From Bin52 sp965243345 (lineage in GTDB: Bacteria; Pseudomonadota; Alphaproteobacteria; Thalassobaculales; Thalassobaculaceae): DNA of 64,000 nucleotides. Positions 18,534-26,727 of the stretch are shown here, piece by piece. The position numbers and the translations under genes were made by a program. The notes under the pieces are model-generated. The model made no database searches. It saw nothing but the letters and a program-made list of their open reading frames with translations, and was not told where the DNA came from. Location: assembly GCA_965243345.1 (NCBI GenBank), contig CBDEUR010000003.1, positions 4,092,001 to 4,156,000 on the forward strand. The letters are read 5' to 3'. Within the stretch, counting starts at the first letter, position 1. Every line of letters begins with the position of its first letter.

Positions 18534-19373
18534 TCAGAACACGGCGTCGGGTTTCCACTTCAGGATCCGCCGTTCAAGCAGGGTGGTGGTCACGAAGAAC
18601 GCCACCGCGAGGCCGGCCCCCAGGATCACGGTGGCGTACAGCAGCGGTGCGCGGAAGTTGTAGGTGGCCTCGATGATCAGCGAGCCCAGGCCGTAGTTGG
18701 ACCCGATCCACTCGCCGACGATGGCGCCGATGACGCAGGTGGTCGATGCGATCTTCAGCGCCGCGAAGAGGAACGGCAGGGAGCTTTGCAACCGGATCTT
18801 CCACAGGATTTCCCGGTCGCTCGCCGACAGCACGCGCATCAGCTCCAGCATCTGCGGGCTGACCGCCTTCAGGCCGCGCACCATGTTGACCAGGGTCGGG
18901 AAGAAGCAGATCAGCGCGGCGATGACGATCTTCGGGGCATAGCCGTTGCCCAGGATCAGCACCAGGATCGGCGCGATGGCGATGATCGGGATGGTGTTGA
19001 TGAAGACCGCGATGGGATAGAAGGCGCGCTCTGCCAGCCGGTTGTGGACGAACCACACGGCCAGCACCACCGCCACGGAGTTGCCGAGCGCGAAACCGGC
19101 CACGGCTTCGAGCAGGGTCGGCCAGAAGTTGATCCACAGGATTTCACCCTGGTCGGCGAACACCGCAAGGACCTGGAGCGGGCTTGGCGCAATGTAGCTC
19201 GGCACACCGAAACCGCTGACGATGAGCTGCCAGAGCGCCAGCATCCCGACTGCGGCGATGATCGGCGGCGCATGGCGGTACCGGCGCGCGCGCGAGCGTT
19301 CGGCGCGCGCATCCCGGACGGTTGTTCCCGTATCCGCGCCGGCGCTCTTGCCGTCGACGCTTGCCGTGCTCAT
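18534..19373 (-). CDS. NitT/TauT-type ABC transporter permease
   Basis: 279 aa from the ATG that overlaps the ATPase stop (ATGA). It has a short charged N-terminus then about six hydrophobic segments. Conserved INTIPIIAIAPILVLILGNG and the EAA-like loop MLELMRVLSASDREILWKIRLQSSLPFLFAALK near residue 185 are present. A much longer frame runs upstream through the ATPase gene, but it is an overlap shadow. One permease only here, so a homodimeric channel is expected, unlike the transporter at 8369-12067. Confidence 0.88.
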   Translation of the reverse strand: MSTASVDGKSAGADTGTTVRDARAERSRARRYRHAPPIIAAVGMLALWQLIVSGFGVPSYIAPSPLQVLAVFADQGEILWINFWPTLLEAVAGFALGNSVAVVLAVWFVHNRLAERAFYPIAVFINTIPIIAIAPILVLILGNGYAPKIVIAALICFFPTLVNMVRGLKAVSPQMLELMRVLSASDREILWKIRLQSSLPFLFAALKIASTTCVIGAIVGEWIGSNYGLGSLIIEATYNFRAPLLYATVILGAGLAVAFFVTTTLLERRILKWKPDAVF

Positions 19374-20182
19374 CGCGGTTCTTCCAGGAGACGGCGCAGG
19401 TACGCGGTGACCTCCACGAACTCCAGCGTGTCCCGCATGCCCAGCATTCTCGGTTCGTCGAAGTCGATGTCGACGAATTCCCGGACCCGTCCCGGCTGAG
19501 CCGACAGCACGAGGCATTTCTGGCCGAGGAACGCCGCCTCGGGCACCGAGTGGGTGACGAACATGATGGTGGTTCCGGTCTCGCGCCAGATGCGCAGGAG
19601 TTCCTCGTTGAGCTTGTCGCGGGTGATCTCGTCCAGGGCGCCGAAGGGCTCGTCCATCAGCAGCACGCGCGGCCGGTAGACCAGTGCGCGGGCGATGGAC
19701 ACCCGCTGGCGCATGCCGCCCGACAGCTCGTGGGGCAGGGCGTTCTCGCGTCCTTCCAGGCCGACCAGGGCCAGCAGCGCCTCGGGCTCGGCGTTCAGCT
19801 CGATGGCACCGCCCTGCTGCCCCACTTCCAGTGGCAGGCGGACATTGTCGATGGCGCTGCGCCAGGGAAGCAGCGTTGCGTCCTGAAAGACGAAGGCGAA
19901 GTCGCGCGCCCGGCGGGCCTGTTCCGGCGTGCGGCCGAAGACGTGGATCGCGCCGTCGCTGATCGGAACCAGGTCGGCTATGGCGCGCAGCAGTGTCGAC
20001 TTGCCGCACCCCGACGGCCCAAGCATGGTCACGAAGCCACCCTCGGGCACCTCGAAGCCGACCCTGTCCAGCGCGATGATGCTGCCGGCGTCTGCGTCGA
20101 AGCGGACCGACAGCCCGCGTACCGAGAGTGCCGCGGCGACGGCGTCGTCAGGCCTCGCCGCCGCGGCAGCGGCACCCGTCAT
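19370..20182 (-). CDS. NitT/TauT-type ABC transporter ATP-binding protein
   Basis: 270 aa. Walker A GPSGCGKSTLLRA, Q-loop FQDATLLPWRSA, signature LSGGMRQRVSIARAL, Walker B VLLMDEPFGALDE, and histidine switch VTHSVPEAA are complete. A poorly conserved, alanine-rich N-terminal extension of about 18 residues precedes the domain. It overlaps both its neighbours by ATGA, so the three transporter subunits are coupled in translation. Confidence 0.9.
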   Translation of the reverse strand: MTGAAAAAARPDDAVAAALSVRGLSVRFDADAGSIIALDRVGFEVPEGGFVTMLGPSGCGKSTLLRAIADLVPISDGAIHVFGRTPEQARRARDFAFVFQDATLLPWRSAIDNVRLPLEVGQQGGAIELNAEPEALLALVGLEGRENALPHELSGGMRQRVSIARALVYRPRVLLMDEPFGALDEITRDKLNEELLRIWRETGTTIMFVTHSVPEAAFLGQKCLVLSAQPGRVREFVDIDFDEPRMLGMRDTLEFVEVTAYLRRLLEEPR

Positions 20183-21225
20183 CCAATCTGCTTTCTCAGC
20201 GTTTCCGTGGCCGCCAGGATGTCGGTGGTCATGACGTCGTCCACCGTCGGCGTCTCCCCCTTGAACTGCTTGAGCTGCGCGTAGGTGTCGATCTGCGCCT
20301 GCCAGTTGGCGGGATTCATGGCCGCCCAGCCGTCCGTCGCAGTGACGTCGTTGAACGAGAATCCAAGCACGGGGCCAACCGCTTCAAGCTCGCTCTCGCG
20401 GCTCAGGTTCCTGTACTCGGCCACGAGGTGGTCAACGCCGGCCTCCGGATTGGCGCGGGCCTCGCCCCAACCCCGCGCGGAGCCGGTGAGGAAGCGGGCA
20501 AGGACGTCGGAGTGGTTCGCCAGCATGTCGTCAGTGGTGTAGTAGACATTGGCGTAGAGCTGGATCCCGGCGTCCCACAGCATCATGTCGACGCGACCGT
20601 CGCCGAGCACCTTGAGCGCGTTGGTGTTGGTCATCCAGCCGGTGACGGCGGCCGCCTGGCCGGTCATGAGCTGGTTCATGTCGCTCCCCATCTTGACCAC
20701 CTCGACCTGGTCCTCGGCGATGCCGTTCTTGGCCAGCAGCGCCCGCAGCAGGATGACAGCCGTCGGCTGGGTGGCGATGGTCTTTCCGATCATGTCCTGC
20801 GGGGTGCGAATGGGGTTGTTCTCAAGCGAGAAGTAGGTGAACGGGTGCTTCTGGTAGCCTGCGGCGAACGCCTTGATCGGGATACCGGCGGAGCGGGCCA
20901 GCATCAGCGACGGGCTGGAGGAGAGCTGGCCGGCCTGCGCCCGGCCGGCCGCAACCGAGGCCACGCCGTCCACCCCGGGACCGCCGGGTGTTACCTCGAG
21001 TTCGATGCCTTCGTCTGCGTAGAAGCCCATGCGCTTGGCCACGACTTCGCCCATGATGCCGTTGCTGGCGAGCCAGCCGAGCTGCATGTTGACCTTCGAC
21101 GTGCCGGCGGCCGCTGCCTCCACGGTGATGAACGAGGACGTGGCCGCGACCCCGCCCAGGGCGGCGCCGTATTGCAGGAACCGGCGACGGGGGAGCGAAG
21201 GGGGGAAACGGGTGTGAGTTGTCAT
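20179..21225 (-). CDS. NMT1-like ABC substrate-binding protein, Tat-exported
   Basis: 348 aa, first gene of the nine-gene operon. The N-terminus LPRRRFLQYGAALGGVAATS is a clear twin-arginine signal, so the protein is probably folded before export. The mature part SKVNMQLGWLASNGIMGEVVAKRMGFYADEGIELEVTPGGPGVD is typical of NMT1/SsuA-like binding proteins. A ribosome site (AGGGAG) precedes the ATG. The ligand is unknown; the operon's enzymes suggest an N-containing ring compound or organic acid. Confidence 0.87.
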   Translation of the reverse strand: MTTHTRFPPSLPRRRFLQYGAALGGVAATSSFITVEAAAAGTSKVNMQLGWLASNGIMGEVVAKRMGFYADEGIELEVTPGGPGVDGVASVAAGRAQAGQLSSSPSLMLARSAGIPIKAFAAGYQKHPFTYFSLENNPIRTPQDMIGKTIATQPTAVILLRALLAKNGIAEDQVEVVKMGSDMNQLMTGQAAAVTGWMTNTNALKVLGDGRVDMMLWDAGIQLYANVYYTTDDMLANHSDVLARFLTGSARGWGEARANPEAGVDHLVAEYRNLSRESELEAVGPVLGFSFNDVTATDGWAAMNPANWQAQIDTYAQLKQFKGETPTVDDVMTTDILAATETLRKQIG

Positions 21226-21281
21226 CGGAATTCTCCCTAGTGACCGCCCGAGAACTATAGCGGTGGGTAGTGTTCGCAGGG

Positions 21282-21321
21282 ATTACAATTTTTCGTTGTG
21301 CCCGTTGCCAATAAGGCAACG
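21282..21321 (-). promoter_or_regulatory. Operon promoter with overlapping LysR-type operator
   Basis: On the minus strand, TTGGCA (21311-21306) and TGTAAT (21287-21282) are separated by 18 bp: five of six matches to consensus in both boxes. A perfect inverted repeat with 7-bp arms and a 5-bp centre (21303-21321) covers the -35 box. Its core has the T-N11-A form of LysR sites (T at 21306, A at 21318). The start codon of the first gene lies about 57 bp downstream. The site is AT-rich compared with its surroundings. Confidence 0.6.
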
Positions 21322-21755
21322 CAAAATCACCTGTATGCGCGGTGATCCGGGTCGGACCGGACTGGATTGATCGCTGCCTGTTGCTGTCGAAGGTCATCCA
21401 CGTCACCGTTCGTCGCCGGATCCGTGACACCCGCATGGGGAGGCTCTTTTCGCAGGACTTCGGCCGTGGGTAACGCTGGTGTTCAGCGGGCCGTCTCCAC
21501 GCCCGGCAGCAGTTCCACCGGGAAGCCGATGTCTCGTCGATGTTGGCAGGAAGGGCGGCCGAGCCATCAACCTTGCTGCAAAGCCGCGGGCTGGCCTTCA
21601 CATACTGGAAGTCGAATTGCGGTCCGGGTTCCACCGCGGCGTTCTCATCGACACCGATCGCACTCACCCGACGCCACGACGGTCGGCCGGGGACCGCCAT
21701 CGTTCGGATGTCGCCGAGCCGCGCAGGAGCGTCCCGCCCGGGGCGCCCCGTCGCT
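21322..21755. other. Gene-less stretch upstream of the nine-gene operon
   Basis: No ORF here has convincing start, ribosome site or family motif. Around 21480-21720 the minus strand reads a frame containing GVDENAAVEPGPQFDFQYV, whose composition is less arginine/proline-biased than a random shadow. It could be a decayed gene end, but I recognise no family. Confidence 0.3.
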
Positions 21756-22634
21756 TCAGGCCAGCGCGGTCTCGAACAGGGCCAGCAGCCGGCTCCAGGC
21801 CCGCTCCGCCTGCGCTTCGTCGTACACGGCGGAATCCGGCGGGCACCAGCCGTGCAGCGTTCCCGCGTAGACCTCGATCTCCGCCGGCAGCCCGGCGGCG
21901 GCAAAGGCCTCGCGCAGCGCGGTCTTGGCCTCCGGGTCCTTCTGGTCGTCGTTCTCGGCAATCGCGAACAGGTAGTGCGCCTGTATCCTGTCGACAAGCA
22001 GGTGGGGGCTGTCGGGAGCGTCGGTCACGAGGCGGCCGCCATGAAACGAGGCGCCGGCACCGATCCGGTCGGGGAACGCGGCCGCGGTGCGCATCGTCAT
22101 GGCGCCGCCCATGCAATACCCTGTTGTCCCCATCTTCCGGTCAGCGGCAACCGCGTCCTGGCCGTCAAGGAAGCCGACGAAGGCTGTTGCGTCGGTCACG
22201 TTGGTCTCGGGGGTCAGCGAGCGCATCAGCGGAAAGATCTTCGCGCGCGTCGCTTCGTCCCGGAACGAGGCGCCTTCCGGCACGACCGGGGCCCTCTCTG
22301 TCCGGTAGTAGGGATTGACGACCAGCACCGCGTATCCCGACTCTGCCAACCGCCGGCCCATCTGCTCGAATGCGGGTCGCAGGCCAAGCGCATCAGGCCA
22401 GATCAGCACACCCGGATGGGCACCGCTCGACGGATGCACGAAGTGGCAATCCGCCGTGCCGTCGGGGGTCGTCACCTCGACATTCGCGGCCGTCACGTCC
22501 AGTGCATCCGCGGCCCGCGGCAGGAGCATGGCCAGCCCCGCCCCGGCCGACAGCGTCCCGAAACCGCGCCGGGTCAGGTGACCAGAGCGGCGCAGCCAGT
22601 CCTGTTCGTCACGGAGTGTTCCTTCGTCGCACAT
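21756..22634 (-). CDS. Secreted dienelactone-hydrolase-family protein
   Basis: 292 aa alpha/beta hydrolase. The nucleophile is C174 in GTTGYCMGG, with an acidic pair at D229-D230 and H261 in GTLHGW, the Cys-Asp-His triad of dienelactone hydrolases. The N-terminus has a twin-arginine-like motif (TRRGFGTLSAGAGLAMLLP), so export is likely, unlike the cytosolic ClcD enzymes. The start at 22634 has GGAGG 5 nt upstream; the longer upstream frame is rejected. It is an isolated gene, and its natural ester or lactone substrate is unknown. Confidence 0.85.
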   Translation of the reverse strand: MCDEGTLRDEQDWLRRSGHLTRRGFGTLSAGAGLAMLLPRAADALDVTAANVEVTTPDGTADCHFVHPSSGAHPGVLIWPDALGLRPAFEQMGRRLAESGYAVLVVNPYYRTERAPVVPEGASFRDEATRAKIFPLMRSLTPETNVTDATAFVGFLDGQDAVAADRKMGTTGYCMGGAMTMRTAAAFPDRIGAGASFHGGRLVTDAPDSPHLLVDRIQAHYLFAIAENDDQKDPEAKTALREAFAAAGLPAEIEVYAGTLHGWCPPDSAVYDEAQAERAWSRLLALFETALA

Positions 22635-23044
22635 GAGGGCCTCCGGTCTCGTCGGTGTCCATCTCGCAGCATACCACCAGCGCTCTGCCACATCACGCGC
22701 ATGCCCGGATACTCTCGCGGCACTGCCGTACTGCAGACCTGCCCCGGTCTGCGCAGCGCCTGGCGGTTTCGCGCTGTGCGCCTGTTCTCGCGCGCGTTGC
22801 GGTTGCGGGGGCCGGTTTGCGATGTCGCCCTCGCCGTGCCGTTGAACTCCGACGTCGTAGCAGTCGTTTCCCGCCAGGGCGAACTGGGTTCGCGTGGTTC
22901 CGGCCGGAATGGCCGGATCGGATGCGTGGGTTTCTGACGGCCTACACGGGAGCGGGCGTGCCGTACCGGAGCCGGCGTCGATCCTGTTCGAGGTCTGGCA
23001 CACCTGCCTGGCGCCGACTTCCGGAACCGGTCATCGATGCTGGT
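22635..23044. other. Gene-less stretch between two divergent units
   Basis: About 410 bp without a credible coding frame. It should contain the promoter of the hydrolase gene (minus) near its left end; no strong -35/-10 pair was found. The composition falls sharply in GC towards 23045, where the toxin-antitoxin promoter begins. Confidence 0.4.
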
Positions 23045-23081
23045 TTGATGCATTGATGAAAAGATGTTATGCTATGCATCA
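23045..23081 (+). promoter_or_regulatory. Toxin-antitoxin promoter and palindromic operator
   Basis: TTGATG (23045-23050) and TATGCT (23068-23073) with exactly 17 bp between. An inverted repeat TGATGCAT / ATGCATCA (23046-23053 and 23074-23081) brackets the -10 box and its second arm ends on the first base of the antitoxin ATG. Transcription would begin about 23080, so the mRNA is predicted leaderless, which agrees with the lack of a Shine-Dalgarno. The layout fits autorepression by the ribbon-helix-helix antitoxin. Confidence 0.6.
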
Positions 23082-23329
23082 TGAGAACGACCATATCACT
23101 TGACGAGCACCTTGCAAGGCAGGTTCGCCGGCAGGCGGCTGCCCAGGGTCTGAGTGTAAGTGCGTTCATTTCAAGGGTCCTCGACGACGCGCTGAAGCGG
23201 CGGGCGCCGTCGGAGCCGCCCCCGTTCCGCCTGGTGACGGTGCGTCATTCGCGTATTCGCCCAGGGGTGGATCTTGATTCGCCACGGTCGATTGATGTCG
23301 AGGATGACCGGGCGCGTTTTGGGCGGTGA
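23081..23329 (+). CDS. Ribbon-helix-helix (CopG/Arc-type) antitoxin
   Basis: 82 aa. MRTTISLDEHLARQVRRQAAAQGLSVSAFISRVLDDALKRR is a complete ribbon-helix-helix: the beta strand RTTISL that reads DNA, then two helices. The acidic/arginine-rich tail (VEDDRARFGR) is probably the toxin-binding segment. It should dimerise, bind the palindrome over its own start, and neutralise the PIN protein encoded 14 bp downstream. A start four codons earlier (23069) is possible but lies within the -10 box. Confidence 0.87.
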   Translation: MRTTISLDEHLARQVRRQAAAQGLSVSAFISRVLDDALKRRAPSEPPPFRLVTVRHSRIRPGVDLDSPRSIDVEDDRARFGR

Positions 23330-23343
23330 GGGAGTGACAGACG

Positions 23344-23787
23344 ATGCTCCTTCCCGATGTCAACGTGCTGATCTACGCGCATTTCGAGGACGTTGTTGCG
23401 GAGCAGGCCGAGTATGCCCGTTGGCTCACCCGGTTGGCGACGGGATCCGAACCGTTCGCCCTGTCCGTCCTCGTCCTGTCTGGTTTCATTCGCATCGCTA
23501 CCAATTCCAGGATCTTTGATCCGCCATCGACCCTGGAAGGCGCTTTCACCTTTGTCTCGTCTCTGGTTGAACGGCCGACGGCCCGGATTGTCGGTCCCGG
23601 TCCTGATCACCTGGAGATTTTCGAACGCCTGTGCCGTGAAGCGGGCGCCACAGGGAAGCTGGTTGCAGACGCTCAACATGCGGCGGTCGCCGTGGAACAC
23701 GGCTGTACCATGGTTACCACCGACGCCGACTTCAGCCGGTTCGCCGGGGTCCGGTGGCAACACCCGTTGCGTCCCGACGGCAGGTAG
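23344..23787 (+). CDS. PIN-domain toxin (VapC-like ribonuclease)
   Basis: 147 aa PIN domain. Acidic residues expected to bind Mg/Mn are D5 in LLPDVNVLIYAH, a central Glu in the 40-80 region, D in KLVADAQHAAVA, and D residues in VTTDADFSRF. The family cleaves tRNA or rRNA when freed from its antitoxin. A GGGAG site precedes the ATG. Size and neighbour fit the VapBC class with an RHH antitoxin. Local GC is somewhat lower than in flanking genes, consistent with transfer. Confidence 0.87.
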   Translation: MLLPDVNVLIYAHFEDVVAEQAEYARWLTRLATGSEPFALSVLVLSGFIRIATNSRIFDPPSTLEGAFTFVSSLVERPTARIVGPGPDHLEIFERLCREAGATGKLVADAQHAAVAVEHGCTMVTTDADFSRFAGVRWQHPLRPDGR

Positions 23788-24261
23788 GTCAGGCGCACCG
23801 GCCGGGCATGACAGATCGATCCGTGATACAGGCGGCACCCAGCGCTCGACAGCGCTATCGGTGCCCGGCGTGGTGGTCGAGCGAGAGGCTACCCGTCCCG
23901 TCAGGCAGGACCTCGCGGTAAGCGTGCTCTCGCTCCTGGTGACTGGGGTACGGGGAACGAAGGTTATGCCGTTCCGGTGGAGTGTGCGTTCCCCGTCCAC
24001 GGGTTCGCGAAGCGAGACCAGGACAATCCTCCCCATACTGGGTCGGGCACAGGTCCTCGGTGACGGTGTGCTGCATCACAGTACGGGTGCCGGCCCACCC
24101 CGCTGTAGTTTCAGTCGCGATCACCATGCAGTGCCGCACGACGTGCCCCGGGGCAATGCCGTCGGTTGCTCACGAACAGCGGCTGGCGTGACGGTCGCTA
24201 TGCCAGCGCCGCCCGGCGAGCGCAGTTCGGGATCGGCAGGGGCCGTGCCCGAAGGCGAGCG
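23788..24261. other. Gene-less stretch downstream of the toxin gene
   Basis: Overlapping frames on both strands (for example minus 23855-24139, 94 codons) have no family motif, no ribosome site and few hydrophobic residues. I see no hairpin terminator. It may be debris from the insertion of the toxin-antitoxin pair. Confidence 0.35.
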
Positions 24262-25437
24262 TCAGCAACCGAACACCACGCCCTCGCTCGCCAGTTCGCG
24301 GATCTCGGTATCGGTATAGCCCAGTGCGGCCAGGATCTGTCCGCTGTGCTCGCCGATGCGCGGCGCCGGGCGCGGATCGTGCGCCGGGGTTGTGCCAAAA
24401 CGGGCGGCCGGGCGCGCCTGGCGGATGGGTCCGACACCGGGCTGGTCGAGTTCATGCACGATACTGCTGGCGCGAACCTGCGGGTCCTCGAGCATCTCGG
24501 AGCGGCGCAGGACCGGCGCGCAGGGCACGTCGTTCTCATCGAGCCGTTCGATCCACTCCGCGCTGCTGCGCCCGAGAAACACCTCGGCCATCATGGCGTA
24601 CCGCCGGTCCTTGTTGCGGTTGCGGTCGGCCTGGGTGGCGAACATCGGATCGCGGAGCCAGTCGGGACGATCAAGTGCCGCGCACAGCCCGGCCCATTCC
24701 CGGTCGCTGACGGAGCCGGCGGTGATGTACCCGTCTCTGGTCTCGAAGATGCGGTCATGCGAAGACGGCGGCAACCGTCCGCCGTCAGCGACGATGGTGA
24801 ACGGCGACATGCCCTCCGGCCACAGCAGCGAGACCATGGCGTCGAGCATCGAGATGCGCACGTCCTGGCCGAGGCCCGACCGTTCCCGGTGGAACAGCGC
24901 CGCCGTGATCGCCTGGGCGGTGCAGGCCGCGGTCGTCTTGTCGGCGATGACGGTGCGGATCATGCGGGGCCGGGCGGCCTCGCCGTCGGCCTGGATGTCG
25001 GCAAACCCCGAAACCGCCTGCACCAGCGGATCATAGACCCGCCTGGCGGAATAGGGCCCTGTCTCGCCGAACCCGCTGATCGCGGCATAGACCAGCCGCG
25101 GGAACCGGTCACGGACCACCGACGGTCCGAACCCCAGTCGCTCCATGACCCCCGGGCGCAGGTTGTGCAGGAACACGTCCGCGGTCGCCAGCAGCTGCCA
25201 CATGATGTCCTGCGCCGGAGGCTGCTTGAGATCGAGTGCGAGCGAGTGCTTGCCGCGGTTGCACGAGATGAACATGGCCGGCAGACCGTTCTCGGCCGCG
25301 CGGCGAATGATGTCGCCCGCGGGCGGCTCGACCTTGATCACCTCGGCACCCTGGTCCGCCAGCAGTGCGCCGGCCGCGGGACCGGCGACCACGTTGGTGA
25401 TCTCGACCACCCTGATGCCGGCAAGCGGTCCGGTCAC
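24262..25437 (-). CDS. Class III CoA-transferase (CaiB/BaiF family), second copy
   Basis: 391 aa from a GTG that overlaps the stop of the upstream gene (GTGA); an ATG seven codons earlier is inside that gene. GIRVVEITNVVAGPAAGALLADQGAEVIKVE begins the protein, NRGKHSLALDLK follows, and the catalytic Asp is in TVIADKTTA near residue 165. C-terminal IGEHSGQILAALGY is typical. It is coupled to a glutathione S-transferase gene rather than to CoA enzymes of its own strand. The CoA donor and acceptor cannot be inferred. Confidence 0.88.
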   Translation of the reverse strand: MTGPLAGIRVVEITNVVAGPAAGALLADQGAEVIKVEPPAGDIIRRAAENGLPAMFISCNRGKHSLALDLKQPPAQDIMWQLLATADVFLHNLRPGVMERLGFGPSVVRDRFPRLVYAAISGFGETGPYSARRVYDPLVQAVSGFADIQADGEAARPRMIRTVIADKTTAACTAQAITAALFHRERSGLGQDVRISMLDAMVSLLWPEGMSPFTIVADGGRLPPSSHDRIFETRDGYITAGSVSDREWAGLCAALDRPDWLRDPMFATQADRNRNKDRRYAMMAEVFLGRSSAEWIERLDENDVPCAPVLRRSEMLEDPQVRASSIVHELDQPGVGPIRQARPAARFGTTPAHDPRPAPRIGEHSGQILAALGYTDTEIRELASEGVVFGC

Positions 25438-26066
25438 GGGACCTGGTTGGCGGCGCACGCCTCGCGGAATGCCGGGCGGGCGGACATCCGTTCGAGATAG
25501 GCGTCGAACACCTGCGGGAGGGGCTGGTTGTAGTCAACAGCCCACTGGAGTGTCGTCGCCATCAGGATGTCGACACCGCTGAACCGGTCGCCGAGCAGGT
25601 AGGGCCTGTCCGCTTCGTGCAGGGTCTCGGCCGCGGTGATCATGCGGGCGAAGTAGCCTTCTGCGGCGGCATTGGCGGTAGGCGCCTCACCGTAGATGCC
25701 GGGCAGTGACCAGTGCCGGCGCAGTACGTAGAGGCTGGTGGCGTCGAGTTCCATGCAGATGAACGACATCCACTCGAGATAGCGGGCCCGCGGCGGGCCG
25801 GCGCGTGGCACCAGCTCGTGGGCGTCGCGGTAGGTCTCTCCCAGCCAGGTGACGATGGCAGCACTCTCGGCGATGGTGACCTCGCCGTCGCGCAGCACCG
25901 GGATCTTGCCACGCGGGTTGACCGCGACGAACTCCGGTGCCTCGGTGTCCGGCGTGCGGGTTCTGACCGGACGGGTCTCGTAGTCGAGCCCGAGTTCGGC
26001 CAGTGCCCAGTGCGCCCGGATGGTGCGCGAGGTGCCGACCCCCCAGACAATGCGCCCGTGTGCCAT
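25434..26066 (-). CDS. Glutathione S-transferase
   Basis: 210 aa, two-domain GST. N-terminal thioredoxin-like fold: VWGVGTSRTIRAHWALAELGLDYETRPV, then the cis-proline NPRGKIPVL and the glutathione-binding ITVAESAAIVTWLGE region (residues ~50-70). C-terminal helical domain with LLGDRFSGVDILMATTLQW, the conserved N-capping box. A GGGAGA ribosome site precedes the ATG. Coupling with a CoA-transferase suggests a GST used in catabolism of an electrophile or thioether rather than general stress defence, by inference. Confidence 0.88.
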   Translation of the reverse strand: MAHGRIVWGVGTSRTIRAHWALAELGLDYETRPVRTRTPDTEAPEFVAVNPRGKIPVLRDGEVTIAESAAIVTWLGETYRDAHELVPRAGPPRARYLEWMSFICMELDATSLYVLRRHWSLPGIYGEAPTANAAAEGYFARMITAAETLHEADRPYLLGDRFSGVDILMATTLQWAVDYNQPLPQVFDAYLERMSARPAFREACAANQVP

Positions 26067-26184
26067 CGCCGTCTCCCGTTGCGGTGGGTGCACAATGCCG
26101 GGCACCGGGGACGTCATCAATCCCCGTGGCACATGTCCGTGGTCTCGGCTATCGTCGGGCGCCGTGGCAGAACCGGAGAGCGCG

Positions 26185-26727
26185 ATGCCGATCTACGCTG
26201 TTGACGGCCAGTCCCCCGAGATCGACGAGACCGTCTACATTGCCGACGGGGCGACGGTGATCGGTGCCGTCACGCTCGGCCGCGAGGTGAGCCTGTGGAG
26301 CGGCGCGGTGCTGCGTGGCGACAACGACACCATCACCATCAGCGAGGGGACCAACGTGCAGGACGGGGCCGTGCTGCACGCCGACCCGGGGTTTCCGCTC
26401 CTGGTCGGCGCCCGGGTGACCATCGGACACCAGGCGATGCTTCACGGCTGCACCATCGGTGACGGGGCCCTCGTCGGTATCCAGGCGGTGGTGCTGAACG
26501 GCGCCGTCATCGGGCGGAACTGCCTGGTGGGAGCCGGTGCGCTGGTGACCGAGGGAAAGAGCTTTCCCGACAACAGCCTGATCGTCGGTGCCCCGGCGCG
26601 CGCCATCCGCACCGTTTCTGCGGAGTTGCTGGAGACCATGCGCCGCGACACCGCCGACTACGTGGCGCGCGGGCAGCGTTACCGGCGCACCCTGGTCAGG
26701 CTCGACGGAAACGGAGGACCGCAATGA
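26185..26727 (+). CDS. Gamma-carbonic anhydrase-like hexapeptide-repeat protein
   Basis: 180 aa left-handed beta-helix. The three zinc ligands of gamma-type carbonic anhydrases are in place (H65, H82 and H87 in IGHQAMLHGC), as are R44/D46 (VLRGDND) and Q59 (NVQDG). Hexapeptide repeats (VTLGRE, VTIGHQ, CTIGDG, AVIGRN) run from about 25 to 140. Its homologues (YrdA/PaaY/CaiE type) often accompany CoA-thioester catabolism, and PaaY is a thioesterase. Its stop overlaps the start of a thiolase-like gene, so a thioesterase or carbonic anhydrase role are both open. Confidence 0.87.
   Translation: MPIYAVDGQSPEIDETVYIADGATVIGAVTLGREVSLWSGAVLRGDNDTITISEGTNVQDGAVLHADPGFPLLVGARVTIGHQAMLHGCTIGDGALVGIQAVVLNGAVIGRNCLVGAGALVTEGKSFPDNSLIVGAPARAIRTVSAELLETMRRDTADYVARGQRYRRTLVRLDGNGGPQ

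Noticed and set aside
18534..20009. Permease gene beginning at 20009
   Set aside because: The extra 212 codons lie inside the ATPase gene in another frame; the ATGA start at 19373 is the normal one.
23855..24139. 94-codon minus-strand ORF behind the toxin gene
   Set aside because: No motif, no ribosome site, overlapping equally long frames on the other strand.
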